From Paraphaeosphaeria minitans (lineage: Eukaryota; Ascomycota; Dothideomycetes; Pleosporales; Didymosphaeriaceae), in contig WJXW01000016.1 in assembly GCA_015832175.1 (NCBI GenBank), positions 744,001-808,000 on the forward strand: a stretch of 64,000 nt of DNA, given 5' to 3'. Below the pieces are notes generated by a model. It was not told the origin of the DNA. It did no database searches and was given only the letters and a program-made list of their open reading frames with translations. Below are positions 1-10,531 of this stretch, in pieces; position 1 is the first letter of the stretch; every line of letters begins with the position of its first letter. The position numbers and the translations under genes were made by a program.

Positions 1-2
1 TC

Positions 3-272
3 CGCCCTGCAACGCCACGTCGATCGCTCACGCCGTCCGAAAGCGGAAGTCCTGGGGGCACACCGACTTGGGCGCGTCCACTACACCTTGTGGAAGACGA
101 ATTCTCTGTTTACAAGAATGTGCATGGGAACAAATCGCACGAGCATCCGCTTTGTCTCTACTGCTTTCGACAGCACGGCGATTTTCACAGGATTGTCAAC
201 AACCACTGCGAGGCTTGCGGGCAGGGTGAGGTTCTGGAGGGTCATTATTGGGAAGCAGCATTTTGGTCCTGA
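3..272 (+). CDS. 3' end of an unidentified gene, cut by the window edge
   Basis: The third forward frame is open from the first bases to a stop at 272 and reads like protein. A Ser/Pro/Gly-rich stretch is followed by a compact tail of about 60 residues with paired cysteines and histidines (HPLCLYC, then NNHCEACG and GHYWEAAFWS). The CxxC pairs suggest a small metal-binding tail. The start lies outside the window. I do not recognise the family; it could also be a terminal exon. Confidence 0.4.
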   Translation, partial: RPATPRRSLTPSESGSPGGTPTWARPLHLVEDEFSVYKNVHGNKSHEHPLCLYCFRQHGDFHRIVNNHCEACGQGEVLEGHYWEAAFWS

Positions 273-2750
273 TAGAAAGCTGGTGTCTACATACACGGGC
301 TTGGTTAGTTTCATTAAACAACTCAGATAATGATCCACGGACAGGGTGGTATTGGGAGTCTACTTCAATTGCTACAACTTTGATCGTTTGCGTTTGGTTG
401 GATTCGAAATCTGGCGGGGCTTTGAGGTACGGTTCCTCCGGGGTTCGGGTTTCTCTCGGGTAGCGTTTATTCACTATGTTCGCACTCTATTTTTTCTTGA
501 CGTTGCATAAAAGATGTCATCGTACGGAAGAGGGCGATGCACAAAGCTGCTGGCGGTTGGACTTTCATTGTCGGAAACATCCGTGCCTGTTTCGTTTAGA
601 CGAGTTTGATGTGTACGATCATGAGATCGAGGTACGCGTTACTGCACAGCGTCTGGAAAGCAGCGAACAACTTTACAAGCGAACCCACATCACCATAGAA
701 TTTTGCACAGCAAGTACCTAAGAGGCTGCATCCAGGCAACACGAACGAAGAGAAACGGTTATTGCTGGGAGAGGCAAATGCAGTCCTGCAAGTCATGGAT
801 TCAAGACACTTATTGAATGTGGGTGTGCCCTGATGACAGAGAGAGCTGTGTCTTGACTCCCAGTCGATCGCACAGCGATAGCATAGACTCAGAGAACTCT
901 TTCTTGCCGTGCCAGAATATTCTGCGGGCGGTCTATGATATACGCGGTTAATGTGCATGTCTTGTTTCGAGATCTGCACGTCTCCGATGGGACGTGCCCA
1001 CGTGAGCTGCAGTGTTCGCCTCAAAAGCTCGCCGCTGCCCTTCATAAGTTTACCACCTCAATGCCGCGGGCCAGAGATGTCAAAAAAATTCAGACAATAT
1101 CCACACGCTTGAAGATGTCGAGGAATGTAGAAGGAAGACCGAGAGGTCACTTGTTTATTCGTCACATTATGTTAAGTACTGATCGTTGTAGCTTATTGGA
1201 GTATCACGGTGACCTTATTGCCTCAGCTGGTCGAGCGACTGTCGATGAGAGACGTGTCAAACGTGATAACACGCGCAATGCACGGCGAACCGAACTGGAA
1301 CGACATGCGTAATATGAACAGAAAATATGGCCGATTGGAGATTGACATGAAGAAGTACTGAGAACGAGAGGCATGCGCATTCAATGACTTTGCTAAAATA
1401 TCATGTCGACATCTGTGTGGGCTGGTAGGTACTTGAGTCTTACGAGGCTTTCGCCAGAGATCCGAGAGTAGATCTACGGTAACTGAAAATGAAAATCAGC
1501 ACGATATTCCCGAAGACTCATATAGCGGCAACTAGGAACTCCTTCAGGGTGTAATCGACCCTGATCAACTCGCTTCATGTCACTTAGGAAGGCCAAGTAT
1601 GCATGCTGACCAAAGAACCCTAGTTCTCCTTGGCTCGGTTTCAACTTTTCTTCGGGCTTGGTTTCGTGCCAGCTAGGCAGCAGCTCAGGTATTATTCATC
1701 GAACTTAATTACCAAGACCACCTCAAGATCCTTTGGAAGTTTTTGATGATTTAATAAATCTCACATTGTGCTTAGGGCCTTCATTTGCGCTCGCTCGAAC
1801 TGGTTCAGAACCTTCGTATTGACGTCAGCCTTCCTTTGATAGACTTCCAACCCTTACTACCGGAGTCAATGTGAAACAGTGTCAACGTGTTTTCTGAGAT
1901 CAAGTGCAAAGCAAAGATTGAGATCATCATCCACGCGGTCTGACCACCGACCCAGAGGAGGGTCGCATCTAACACAATTAGGCATGGACTGGTAGCATAG
2001 TTGCGTGAATGCTACCAACCATACGGGACGTCTTATCCCGACATTGACGTGATTGAAATACTGCGAGCACAAAGCCAAAGCACGCTACGACTTGTCAGGG
2101 CTCCTAAATTCAGATTTCTTCGATTCGCTGTTCCAAAAGCTCTGCCCACCACATGGTCGGGTAAGGCCCCACTGGAAACTTCAACAATGTAATGAAGCTT
2201 TACATGAGGCGTTGAAAGCAGGACGCAGCTTTCCTCAGGAACTTGCGACCGTACCAACAGGTAAGTATCTCGCGTCCCTCTGATCTTAAGCGAGCTTGAG
2301 CGCCATTGACCAGTTCTTAAATCTCGGATGCCGGCAGTTGGGTGCGGTCAGGAATGCGCGGTATCGAGTCCAAGACACAGCGTATCACAGCGATTTAGCC
2401 TTGTGATAAAAGGGGGGTTTATCACGAACGTGACAACCACCGATACTCTCGGGCCAACTGCGTTCTGTGTCTTCTCCAACCGTTCTCAGAATTCCGAACT
2501 GCTTACTTTTGATGAAAGATGAAAAACCACTTTCCATAGGTAAAGGTGGCGAAGAAACATCACCAGAAATCTATGGACTGAGCGTCTAACCCACTAACCG
2601 AATGTACACCATTGCTCGATCCACTCCTCCTCATCCCTATATACAAACCCTTCTCAAGGGCCGACGCATGTCCCATCAATGCACTGCAGCTTCGTTCCAT
2701 GTTTTGGACAATTCTCAATTGGGTTCCAGAATTTTGCTGTCGCACGAATA
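273..2750. other. gene-poor stretch with no convincing gene
   Basis: Open frames here are short, mostly begin at non-ATG codons and match nothing I recognise. One forward segment at about 2053-2256 reads like an exon (DFFDSLFQKLCPP, then HEALKAGRSFPQEL) and ends at a canonical GTAAGT donor near 2261. An in-frame stop sits just upstream and no clear partner exon follows, so it may be a relic of a lost gene. Confidence 0.3.
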
Positions 2751-3081
2751 TCAGCACCTGCCCCTCATCACACCGGCTCTGCACCGCGCTTCGCCGTTCA
2801 AAGAAGGAAGACTTACTGAGACCCGAATGCAGCCAGATCTGGGCACACTTCAACTTTATTTTTACCATCTTTAGCCCAGTACCGTACCCTCTTGACAGCA
2901 ACAGAAAAGAGAGGAAACGACTTACCCGATGGCCGCCATGGCACTCGCATCGTATCTCACCAAGGTTATCGCACCAGTCCCATTTCGGGCCGCATTCGCC
3001 CTGCGCTGTGACCTCGACCGGGGTCGTAGCTGCCTTGGATACAAGCGCCACGAGCGTAGCATGGATGAGCGAAAATTTCAT
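2751..3081 (-). CDS. putative small secreted cysteine-rich protein
   Basis: The ATG at 3081 opens a signal-peptide-like N-terminus (MKFSLIHATLVALVSKA) followed by a short cysteine-rich chain (GECGPKWDWC, then IRCECHGGH). Frame continuity suggests three exons, 3081-2926, 2890-2817 and 2778-2751, with very short introns (35 and 38 bp). Both begin GTAAGT, and end in AAG and CAG. The second exon reads RVRYWAKDGKNKVEVCPDL and the chain ends in Cys, giving about 85 residues with six cysteines. The alternative is the unspliced frame of 173 residues, whose C-terminal part looks non-coding. Small secreted Cys-rich proteins are common fungal effector candidates; no function is assigned. The intron sizes are the weak point. 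Confidence 0.45.
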
Positions 3082-3169
3082 GCTTTGGGGGCGTTCGATG
3101 GCGTTCGGAGGCTTGAGACGGCGTTGGGAAAGCTCACAATCTTTGTGCGTGGCGTAAAAATGGGTTCTA

Positions 3170-3175
3170 CTTATA
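3170..3175 (-). promoter_or_regulatory. TATA-like box of the small secreted protein
   Basis: The reverse strand reads GGGTATAAGTAG about 90 bp upstream of the ATG at 3081, a plausible fungal core-promoter position. It supports a real transcription unit there. Confidence 0.35.
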
Positions 3176-4036
3176 CCCGTTCATTGGGCTCAATGCAATG
3201 TGCTTGAGCAAGTCCGTCTGGAAGCGAGTGAACGTGGCTTGCAGGTGGAGGTGGGGGCAAACAAATCAGTTGTGCGTCTAAGATGGATTGTACGTCTGGC
3301 CAAGCCGCGATGTTTAGTCTCGAATCCGGCGTATGATTGTGCCTTTCTGAAAGAGCTTGACGTATGGTCGGCGTTGTATTGGTTGATCTCTCTCCGCGCT
3401 GGGTGGGTTTACGTTCGCCTTTTCATTAAAAACAAGCGAAAGATCGAGACAGCTACACAGGTGGGTCTGCGGATATAAAAATGGCCTTGATGGGGAGTTA
3501 ATAACTGAGCTGTCTCGATGACGAGAAATTTTTCGTTCGCGGAGTACAAACGTTGCCTTCGTCGTTGGTGAAGACGAACGCATTGATTCTGTGTAAATAT
3601 GCACTATCAATACCATGTGTACGAGTCACTCGTGCTAGACCAGATACACTGCAAGCTTTCACCCGCGTTCCGCAGTGATTGGGCTGTCCAACGGTGGCGT
3701 CCGTAGCCTCACGTCAAAAGTTGCGCCCCTGTGGAACGTGGCTGTAAGATAGGGATACCGAGTGGTACATCAAAGCTTCGATTTACGCATGATGTAACCA
3801 CAAACACTGGAGCGGAACGTAGATTACACAAGAGACGTACCTAGGTGTGATGCAAAATGTGGGAGCTAAAATGACAGATGTGATAGGACTTTGCTGTACG
3901 GCATTGCGCAACGAATGATTGCCTGACCCACTGCTACATTTGTGCTGTCAGTTAACCAATTTGCTCCAGCGAATGTACACATACCCGGTAGACGGAGAAC
4001 TTCAGGCCAATTGTGACCTGGCTTGCACCACGTTAC

Positions 4037-4157
4037 CTAAAGCTCCTCCCGCTCCCTCGACGCTCTACCCTTCTCCGCCAGATCCTTGTCGTAAATAGGC
4101 GCATATCTATCGAACTGAACGTCGGGCCCACCAGGGTCCTTCCCAAAATGCCCTTCG
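4037..4157 (-). CDS. exon-like terminal segment of an unidentified gene
   Basis: The reverse strand carries an open frame ending in TAG at 4037 that reads as typical coding sequence (GHFGKDPGGPDVQFDRYAP, then DKDLAEKGRASREREEL). A CAG acceptor lies at 4158-4160. The frame also stays open upstream to about 4240 before a stop. There is no in-frame ATG, so it would be a last exon whose partner I could not place. It may belong with the broken hypothetical gene at 4522-4839. Charged and hydrophilic; family unknown. Confidence 0.35.
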
Positions 4158-4521
4158 CTGGTATGTATCACCCACGAACCTGTGACAGGCTGTAGCGTGT
4201 CACGCTTGCCTCGTTTCTCCTACGCCTACGGTTCTTCTAGCTAGGTCGGATTCGAAAGCTGCGGTACCTTCAGCCTATACCATGTTCAGCGTTCCATCGT
4301 TCAGTACTTTTCAGTTTGGAATGGGGGGACCTGTGGTTTTCTGCTCCTCATGCCGAGAGGAAACAGTTTGCGCTCTCGGTCAGCAGAGAAAAGCCTTTTG
4401 CGTGAGCTTTCTGAAGAAACCTTACTCTCGCGCTGACCCATCACAAGTATTCGCAGCCAACGTGTCGCCCGAGGTATTTGAGTTCCTCTTGCCCCGCTGC
4501 CTTTTCAACTAGAAAACCTCC

Positions 4522-4839
4522 TCACAGTCCCTTGAAGGATTGGACCGCGCGCTGCCAGAAGCGCACCACGTCCGGCGAATCCGGTACCTTGAACGTGCCG
4601 ACCATCTTCTACGTGAGAGCTTTGAGCGTCGACTGCCACATCGCCAGCTCTTGGTGATCTTTTGCGAACGTTGAAGTCAAGTCGGTCGTGAATGTCTCAC
4701 CACTCGCGTTGTTCGCCGAGCAGTGTGACTGAGAGGATGCCGGAAGTTGATTCAAGTATGTATGTATTTCTGAAGACCCCATCTTGGTGATAGAAGCAGC
4801 GAACTTGTCCTTATCTGTGGTAGTAGTAAAGTTTGGCAT
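4522..4839 (-). pseudogene. small hypothetical gene interrupted by an in-frame TAG
   Basis: From the ATG at 4839 a Ser/Thr-rich, soluble-looking chain runs (MPNFTTTTDKDKFAASITKM, later STFAKDHQELAMWQSTLKALT) to a TAG at 4611-4609. The same frame then continues for 28 more protein-like residues (KMVGTFKVPDSPDVVRFWQ) to a TGA at 4522. Either the TAG is a recent nonsense change (CAG to TAG is the usual outcome of C-to-T mutation) or the GTAGAAG at the stop is a donor of an intron I could not resolve. No signal peptide or known domain is visible. Function unknown. Confidence 0.4.
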
Positions 4840-5163
4840 AATTCAATCGCGAAGCCTGGGATCCTTGATATTCTTGCCAAGCAAACCGGTCATCTCTGTA
4901 AGGAAAGCCAGACGATCCATTTTTTGGTTCTTTGATTTCCAACTTCCTGTCTCTGGTCATCTACGAAGTGTTCTCGAAGCTGTTCAACGTGTGTATTGGA
5001 GCAGAAACTGATCTGTATCAAGGTACCGAGCCACACATCTTCTGGACGAAGGATGACGTGGTTATGCATTCGATATGCATCTAGTGTGGTGCCGAAAAAG
5101 CCATTGGTCGCCTTTTCTCGGCTCAGAAATGACGACGTGCTGCAATTTCGATCATAACGAGTC

Positions 5164-5654
5164 GTGATGAATTTCGATATTATATCTGATTACCATGTTA
5201 AGAGTCCTGATGCTGAGCTGGACATTCCGGGGAGTGCTGAGACGTTTGAGACCCTCAGTGACCCAAAAAGAACCAACCTCGTCTGGCGCTATGCCTTGAG
5301 CAAGGTCTTGATCCACCATTGCTACCAAAAGCTCGCTACTTCTCTTCGAAACAGCCCAACCTATGATTGGTCTCGCGTCATTGCCAATATGATCAACCCA
5401 GCCTGGTGTGGGACGGAGCTGCCTGGCGCAAAACCGCATGCACTCATGGAAATAGTGAGCATGGCAGTGATAGGATGGACCGCCAGGGAATGAGAAATTA
5501 TATCCATGCCTTGACACCAGGAAGGAGAACCGTGGGCGAAACTTGTCTGAGCGCTGGTTCAAAAAAGGAGGCCGAGATGAAGAGAAATATTTGGAACGAC
5601 ATTTTGCAGAGGATCAGACACATCTCATATGAAGTGGCTGCGCTCCTTGAATAG
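5164..5654 (+). pseudogene. short-chain dehydrogenase/reductase relic (C-terminal half)
   Basis: The forward frame resembles the second half of a classical SDR. It keeps a YALSK match to the catalytic YxxxK, followed by the usual post-catalytic stretch (VIANMINPAWCGTELPG, compare NPG..xT in SDRs). A stop at about 5493 interrupts it. The expected C-terminal segment (GMRNYIHALTPGRRTVGE onward) continues in another frame to 5654, so a frameshift lies near 5490. I found no N-terminal Rossmann GxxxGxG half upstream. The locus therefore looks like a truncated, frameshifted remnant rather than an enzyme. It sits beside the 3' end of a Zn2Cys6 regulator, an arrangement common in metabolic clusters. 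Confidence 0.6.
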
Positions 5655-5778
5655 GCGGTCGAGCTTGCTAAAGATGTCCCGATGAACCCTTGTGTTATGA
5701 AACTATAGAGCCTTTGGCGCGGTTCCATCCGAGTATAGACCGGAGGCTATAGGTTGGAAGGTGGGAGACAAAGAGCCA

Positions 5779-7896
5779 TCACGCGTCAGGAAAATTTAGA
5801 TCTTGGAGAAAACAGTCCCATGCAAGCCATTGGGACTCCCCGGGAGCATGGAGATTGTCAAGCTGCTCATAACCCTGGGAACCTGCATTCGGGAACAAAC
5901 TCGTGTCGTCCAGTTGAAAGTTCCACGTATCGCAAGAAAATGTCTCAGGAATTCCAGGGATTGCTTGGTCCAATGCGTCATTTGGGAGCGAGACAGGAGC
6001 TATTTTCGGGACAGTATCATGCGGTTGAACCTCTTGTGAGCGTGGCTGTCGTAGTCGCTGCACGCGGTGCATAAGCCTAGCGATTGGTTTCCAAAGCATC
6101 CCCGAATCACCATCGGCAATGAGTGTAACATAGCTAGAGAAACCCCTTCTGGCAGCGGCATAGGCACGGTCGAACAGACTTCCGTTGGGCTGTACGAGCA
6201 ATTCAGCGAGGACGACAGCCAGAGCATGCCACTGAACCCAACTATTCCAAGCCCAGGGTGCAAGTTCCGCTGACATAGGCTTAAGATTCTCTTCGAGGAC
6301 GGCAGTGGCTGCCTCCAGGATATTCATATCATCCCATGGTGGGACAATGTTCAGAGATGATCTGTATGGCGGCCTCCGCAGAAGCAGCTCCAAGTTGACT
6401 ATGAGCTTTGGACCGGAATCAATGTGGTGCATTACCATTGGCCCAGTCATATCCCTGAATCTACGGAGATCGTTCCCCACATGTTGCTTCAGATCGTCAA
6501 TGACCGCGACCATTCTAGGCCAATGTGACCAGTCCGTGCCATCCGCACTGGACGAGAGTTCGTACAGCTTACGTTGACTCAACATAGCCACATAAATTAG
6601 CTTGGTATGGGTCATGTCAGTAAAGCCGGGTGAATCTACCATAGGCACATTGGATGCTGATGGTATGTCGCTATCATTAATATCAAGAGGGGGAGCTTGG
6701 AAGTCCGAAAACGGCAACATAGGGACAGTACCTCTATCCATCGATGCATGTGAATCAAGTATACCTATCGCGTACAATAAGCGTCGCCGCAGCTCTCGAT
6801 CGAGCGTACAGGCGTTGATCGGCAGATGGCTGCTCAGCCTGAGTGCAGTAGCGGCTCTAACTGCAACAGCAAGCAACGTCCAAGTTGTTGCACGGTTTGA
6901 GCAGGTTCGTAAAGCGTGCTGGTGGCAAGATTAGTATTAATAACAGAATTGCGGGTGTGATTAGAGTTTTGACGGACAAGATATACGACAAATGCTTGTA
7001 GAGTGACAAGGTCAGGACTCGAGAGCAATTGTGATCGAGACAGCATGTCTTCAGTGGCTGATTGGTAGAGCTGTAGCATTTCCAGCCTACCCCCAAGATC
7101 TCCAGCGGTGGCCTCCTCGTTCGTGACGGTGCAATAAGCCATAAAAAAAATTGAAAATTGTAAGGCTCGTATAGGCACGGATATCTGCGCTGTCTCCTTA
7201 TTCTGCTCAAAAGTTTGCAGTACAGTGGGCCAGTGGAAGATTTTGTATGCGCTTTCTACTCGGAAATGATAGATCTCGAGTAGTTTCGCCTGAGCAGTCA
7301 AAGACGGCAGATGGAAGGACGCATGTAGAATCGGATGGCCGAATAGTATTGCACCCATTCTCGAGGCATCGTTTTCTGGCTCAGGTGTCGGGTCTGTCCT
7401 GGGACCGTCGTCATCTTCGTTTCCACTTTCCAGAGTCTCGCGCAGGCCACTGATTTCTTCAGAGAGCAACTTCCAAAAGTCTGGAGCAACAAAATCGTCC
7501 ATTCTGGAATTTGATATAGTTCCAATTAGTGCATTTCTGTGCAGCACAGGACGAGCTTCAGGTTGTGCCTCGATTTGCGTTGGAAGGGCATGTTTCTGTC
7601 TGAGGTTAGTCATTACTTTACAGACGTATGCGTGGACGCTGCACTTCATTGTACTCTTCAAGTAGTTGTTCTATGCGCGCGATACGCGTCTCAATGTTTA
7701 TATTCGCGCTACGCGCTTTCGCAGTTTTGCCCCGAGGTAATCTGGCGCGCTGGATAACGTGGCAACTGAGCCCTGAACGACTGCATGCCGAGCATGGCGT
7801 GCCTTTGTCACATCGTATCTTCCTCTGCTTGCACTGCTGACATGCCAGTCGCGGTTTTGGGTCCATTGAACTCTCGTGTCGAGTGACAGCAGGCAT
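5779..7896 (-). CDS. Zn(II)2Cys6 fungal transcription factor
   Basis: Nuclear DNA-binding regulator. The N-terminus has a complete binuclear zinc cluster at residues 19-45 (CQQCKQRKIRC then CSACSRSGLSC), followed by a basic linker and a short coiled coil (RIARIEQLLEE). The remainder matches the fungal-specific TF middle domain (LVTLQAFVVYL, then TWTLLAVAVRAATALRL). Likely exons: 7896-7655, 7599-6978 and 6918-5779. Intron 1 (7654-7600) has branch TGACTAAC. Intron 2 ends at 6919 after TACTAAT; its donor is GTCCGT at 6977 or the more canonical GTATAT at 6986. This gives about 667 residues. ATGs at 7971 and 7866 are alternative starts. Target genes are unknown; the adjacent SDR relic hints at a lost pathway. 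Confidence 0.85.
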
Positions 7897-8218
7897 TATC
7901 GATGACGATCGGGCGTCCTCCAAATGTGACTTTAGATCATGCGAAAATAGTAAGGTGGCACGCTCTAACAAACAAGGAGCTAGCGTGCTGACATAAGCTA
8001 GCCCACGCAGTCTGGGAAGGCAACTTCAGCACTCAACCGCTTGCTCCTCGTGCAATCGACGAGCACCTAAAGATATCTGCCATGAGAGGCAAAGCGATCG
8101 GTTCATCTTCGCTGGGATCGCCCTTAAACTCACCTAAATCATACAACCCTGGAATCTGGTCTCTCACGAAATGCTCCTCAGCTGCACGTACGAACCTGAA
8201 CGAGTAGATATATTAACC

Positions 8219-8742
8219 ATGGGGTTTTCCGATTTGCTATCAGAGCTGCTTCAAACTATCCTGAACCAGGTAACAGCAGTGCGAAGTATAAGGAGAGGAC
8301 TGAGGCTACGCTGAATAAACAGTATGTGCACTACTCGAACGGCAATGAACGCAGTCAGACAACTCTAAACATTTTCCCGGAACGATTCGTCGCTGAAGCG
8401 ATCGATATGCTCTATGCCTACCGCATGCTAGATGGACGGTTCTCTCAACATTTCTCTGTCCCACGAAGGCCGCCTATACCACCGTTCACAACGTCGTACA
8501 TCGAGTACCGCGTTCACGACGACGATCGTGAAGGTTCCGATTTAGTACAATATCCAAGATTGAGATCCCTGCGAAGAATCTCTCGGCACGTGATAGCTGA
8601 AAATGCATGGCTTCAGTATGATGATTGCGTCCGTTTTCTGTTTCGTTATTCTCCCAGGGTGGCGCGCATCGCGTTCCCAAAGTCTTCTGGTGTGCTCAGT
8701 TACTTTCGACTGCTCTTATGTAAGAGACGAAAACTACAATGA
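8219..8742 (+). CDS. hypothetical protein, weakly F-box-like N-terminus
   Basis: The ATG at 8219 starts a short leucine-rich exon (MGFSDLLSELLQTILNQ), like the opening helix of fungal F-box proteins. A GTAACA donor at 8270 and ACAG acceptor at 8322 join it in frame to a second exon ending at 8742, giving about 156 residues. The second exon is Arg/Tyr-rich with no recognised motif. A full F-box and substrate-binding repeats are absent, so this may be a truncated family member or a lineage-specific protein. It is transcribed away from the neighbouring Zn2Cys6 gene. Confidence 0.4.
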
Positions 8743-9358
8743 ATACTATGTAGCTGGCACTTTCTATTTCGTCGCTAGTTTTGTCCCTTCACAGTTGAGA
8801 TCCTTTTCGCTGCGGCCGTTGTGACAAACACCGTTACCATCGTCGAACGATACATCGACACTTACCATTTTAGAGAATTCCGACTCCTACTTGGAACGGA
8901 TCCGCGTGAATTCAACCGGCTGGCTTGGCTAAATTGTTAAAGAGGAAGGGAGCGAAAGTCCATGGTCAAGCGGACTCGGATGCTTGAAAGTCGCTCGAAA
9001 AGAGGGTCTAGAGAGTATGTTGGATTGTCTAAATGAATGGCATTGTCGTGGAATCCAGATGCAGTGGATAAATGTCAGATCAGAAACTGATTCTAATGGC
9101 TCTGAAACAATTGAAATGAAAGTCGACGCATGGTTTAGTCGATAGAAGCAATATAGCTGACAGGAAGACAAGATGAAGTCAATCAAAAGAGCGTCCCGAA
9201 GGGCAAGCTGAAGCAGCTGTGATCCACTTCGAGAGTTCTAACCCTGCTTTATCCGTAACTCAATCCCACAGACCAACACACAGTTCATCAAAAGGTATCC
9301 CGAAACGCCCCGTAGCCCTACCGTAACTCCATGCCACATGTTAGTCCTCGTGATAAGA

Positions 9359-10000
9359 TCACCGCCTCGCCCTCGCAGCAAACGGACTCTCCTCCGCAGC
9401 CTTATACGAGTCAAAGCTCAGCAAGCTGGCGAAGTACAGCGCAAAAAACCTGACCGCCGAGTCGCCGAACCCTCCGTTGCCACCCATCATGCTCTGCAGG
9501 TTTGCCGCGATTCCAGCGCCGCCGCCGACAGTCCGAGAGGGTGCTGTTGTCGAGCCTAGCGTGTAGCCTTTCGACTGAAAATGTACGCCGTGGGCGGCAG
9601 GACCGTTCGTGGAGTCTTGGACGGCTTTGCGCACGGCGGCTGTAAGCGCGCTGGGGTTTGCGCCACGAATGGTTTCGACGACGGAGCTGCCTTTGAGGAC
9701 GAGGAAGGTTGGCATACTGTACAAGCTTGTCAGTAGCTGGAAATCGATACAGCGGAAGAGTGTGGCTTACGCAGATACACCATACTTCTTCGCAACCTCC
9801 TGCTGGCTATCAACATTGACCTTCGCAAACTGGATACGGCCCGGCTTGGATTCTTTCTCGGCGAGCGCGTGGAACACGGGCGCGATGGTCTTGCAAGGAC
9901 CGCACCAGTCGGCGTAGAAATCGACGATTGTGTATGTGCCCGAGGATACGAGCTTCTCGAAGTGCGACGAAGATGATACGGAGATAGTCTTGTCGGGCAT
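9359..10000 (-). CDS. thioredoxin with C-terminal extension
   Basis: Thiol-disulfide oxidoreductase. The N-terminal ~105 residues are a thioredoxin fold with active site ADWCGPCK and the conserved cis-Pro region (GVSAMPTFLVLKG). Two exons, 10000-9771 and 9716-9359, are joined across a 54-bp intron (GTAAGC..CAG) that splits the codon before the cis-Pro. The product is about 195 residues, far longer than a minimal thioredoxin (~105). The extra ~85 residues contain a Gly/Ser segment (SRTVGGGAGIAANLQSMMGG) and an aromatic patch (FFALYFASLLSFDSYKAAEE). There is no signal peptide, so it is probably cytosolic or nuclear. The extension may dock a partner; that is inference. Confidence 0.9.
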
Positions 10001-10531
10001 GACGATGGTATTGGGACGGCGCGCGTCGAAAAGGTAAATGCTTCGAATATGGGCCTGGATATTTTCGCAGCAAATGTATTTGTTTGGTGTATGCGATGGG
10101 ATGGTGGAGCGTTGAGTGTGGAGTGCGAAGTGTGGAGCGCGGACAGGCGGCGCCTGCAGATGTGAACAGCTTGCGGAAGTGTGGGCGGAGATCCGAGATA
10201 ACGCCGATTGGTCGCTCTCGTGGGGGCGAGTTAACTGGGGTCTTCAGCGCAGGTATAATATTCAAATCACGGAGCAAGAGCAATGTACATTCACATTCTG
10301 ATTGAGAGATGAAGTCGATAGACTACGTACTGAGTGACCGGAAGCTCAACATGATATTCGAGGTTAGCAGATTGATGCGCGGGAAAGCACTACGTCTGTC
10401 CTTTCCCAACTACCACATCGCCATCTAGATCACGGATCCGTCACGTGAGCTGTCCTGCCGTGGTACTACGAATTGCAGAATACCCCGAATTGAGAACCAA
10501 CGAACAACTCAAGGGTCAGATTATTCGACAG

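Noticed and set aside
596..1045. 149-codon reverse frame
   Set aside because: No recognisable family, signal peptide or splice pattern; composition does not look like protein.
7600..7621. 22-bp intron (GTAAAG..CAG) in the Zn2Cys6 gene
   Set aside because: Too short to splice; the GTACAA donor at 7654 gives a 55-bp intron in the same phase.
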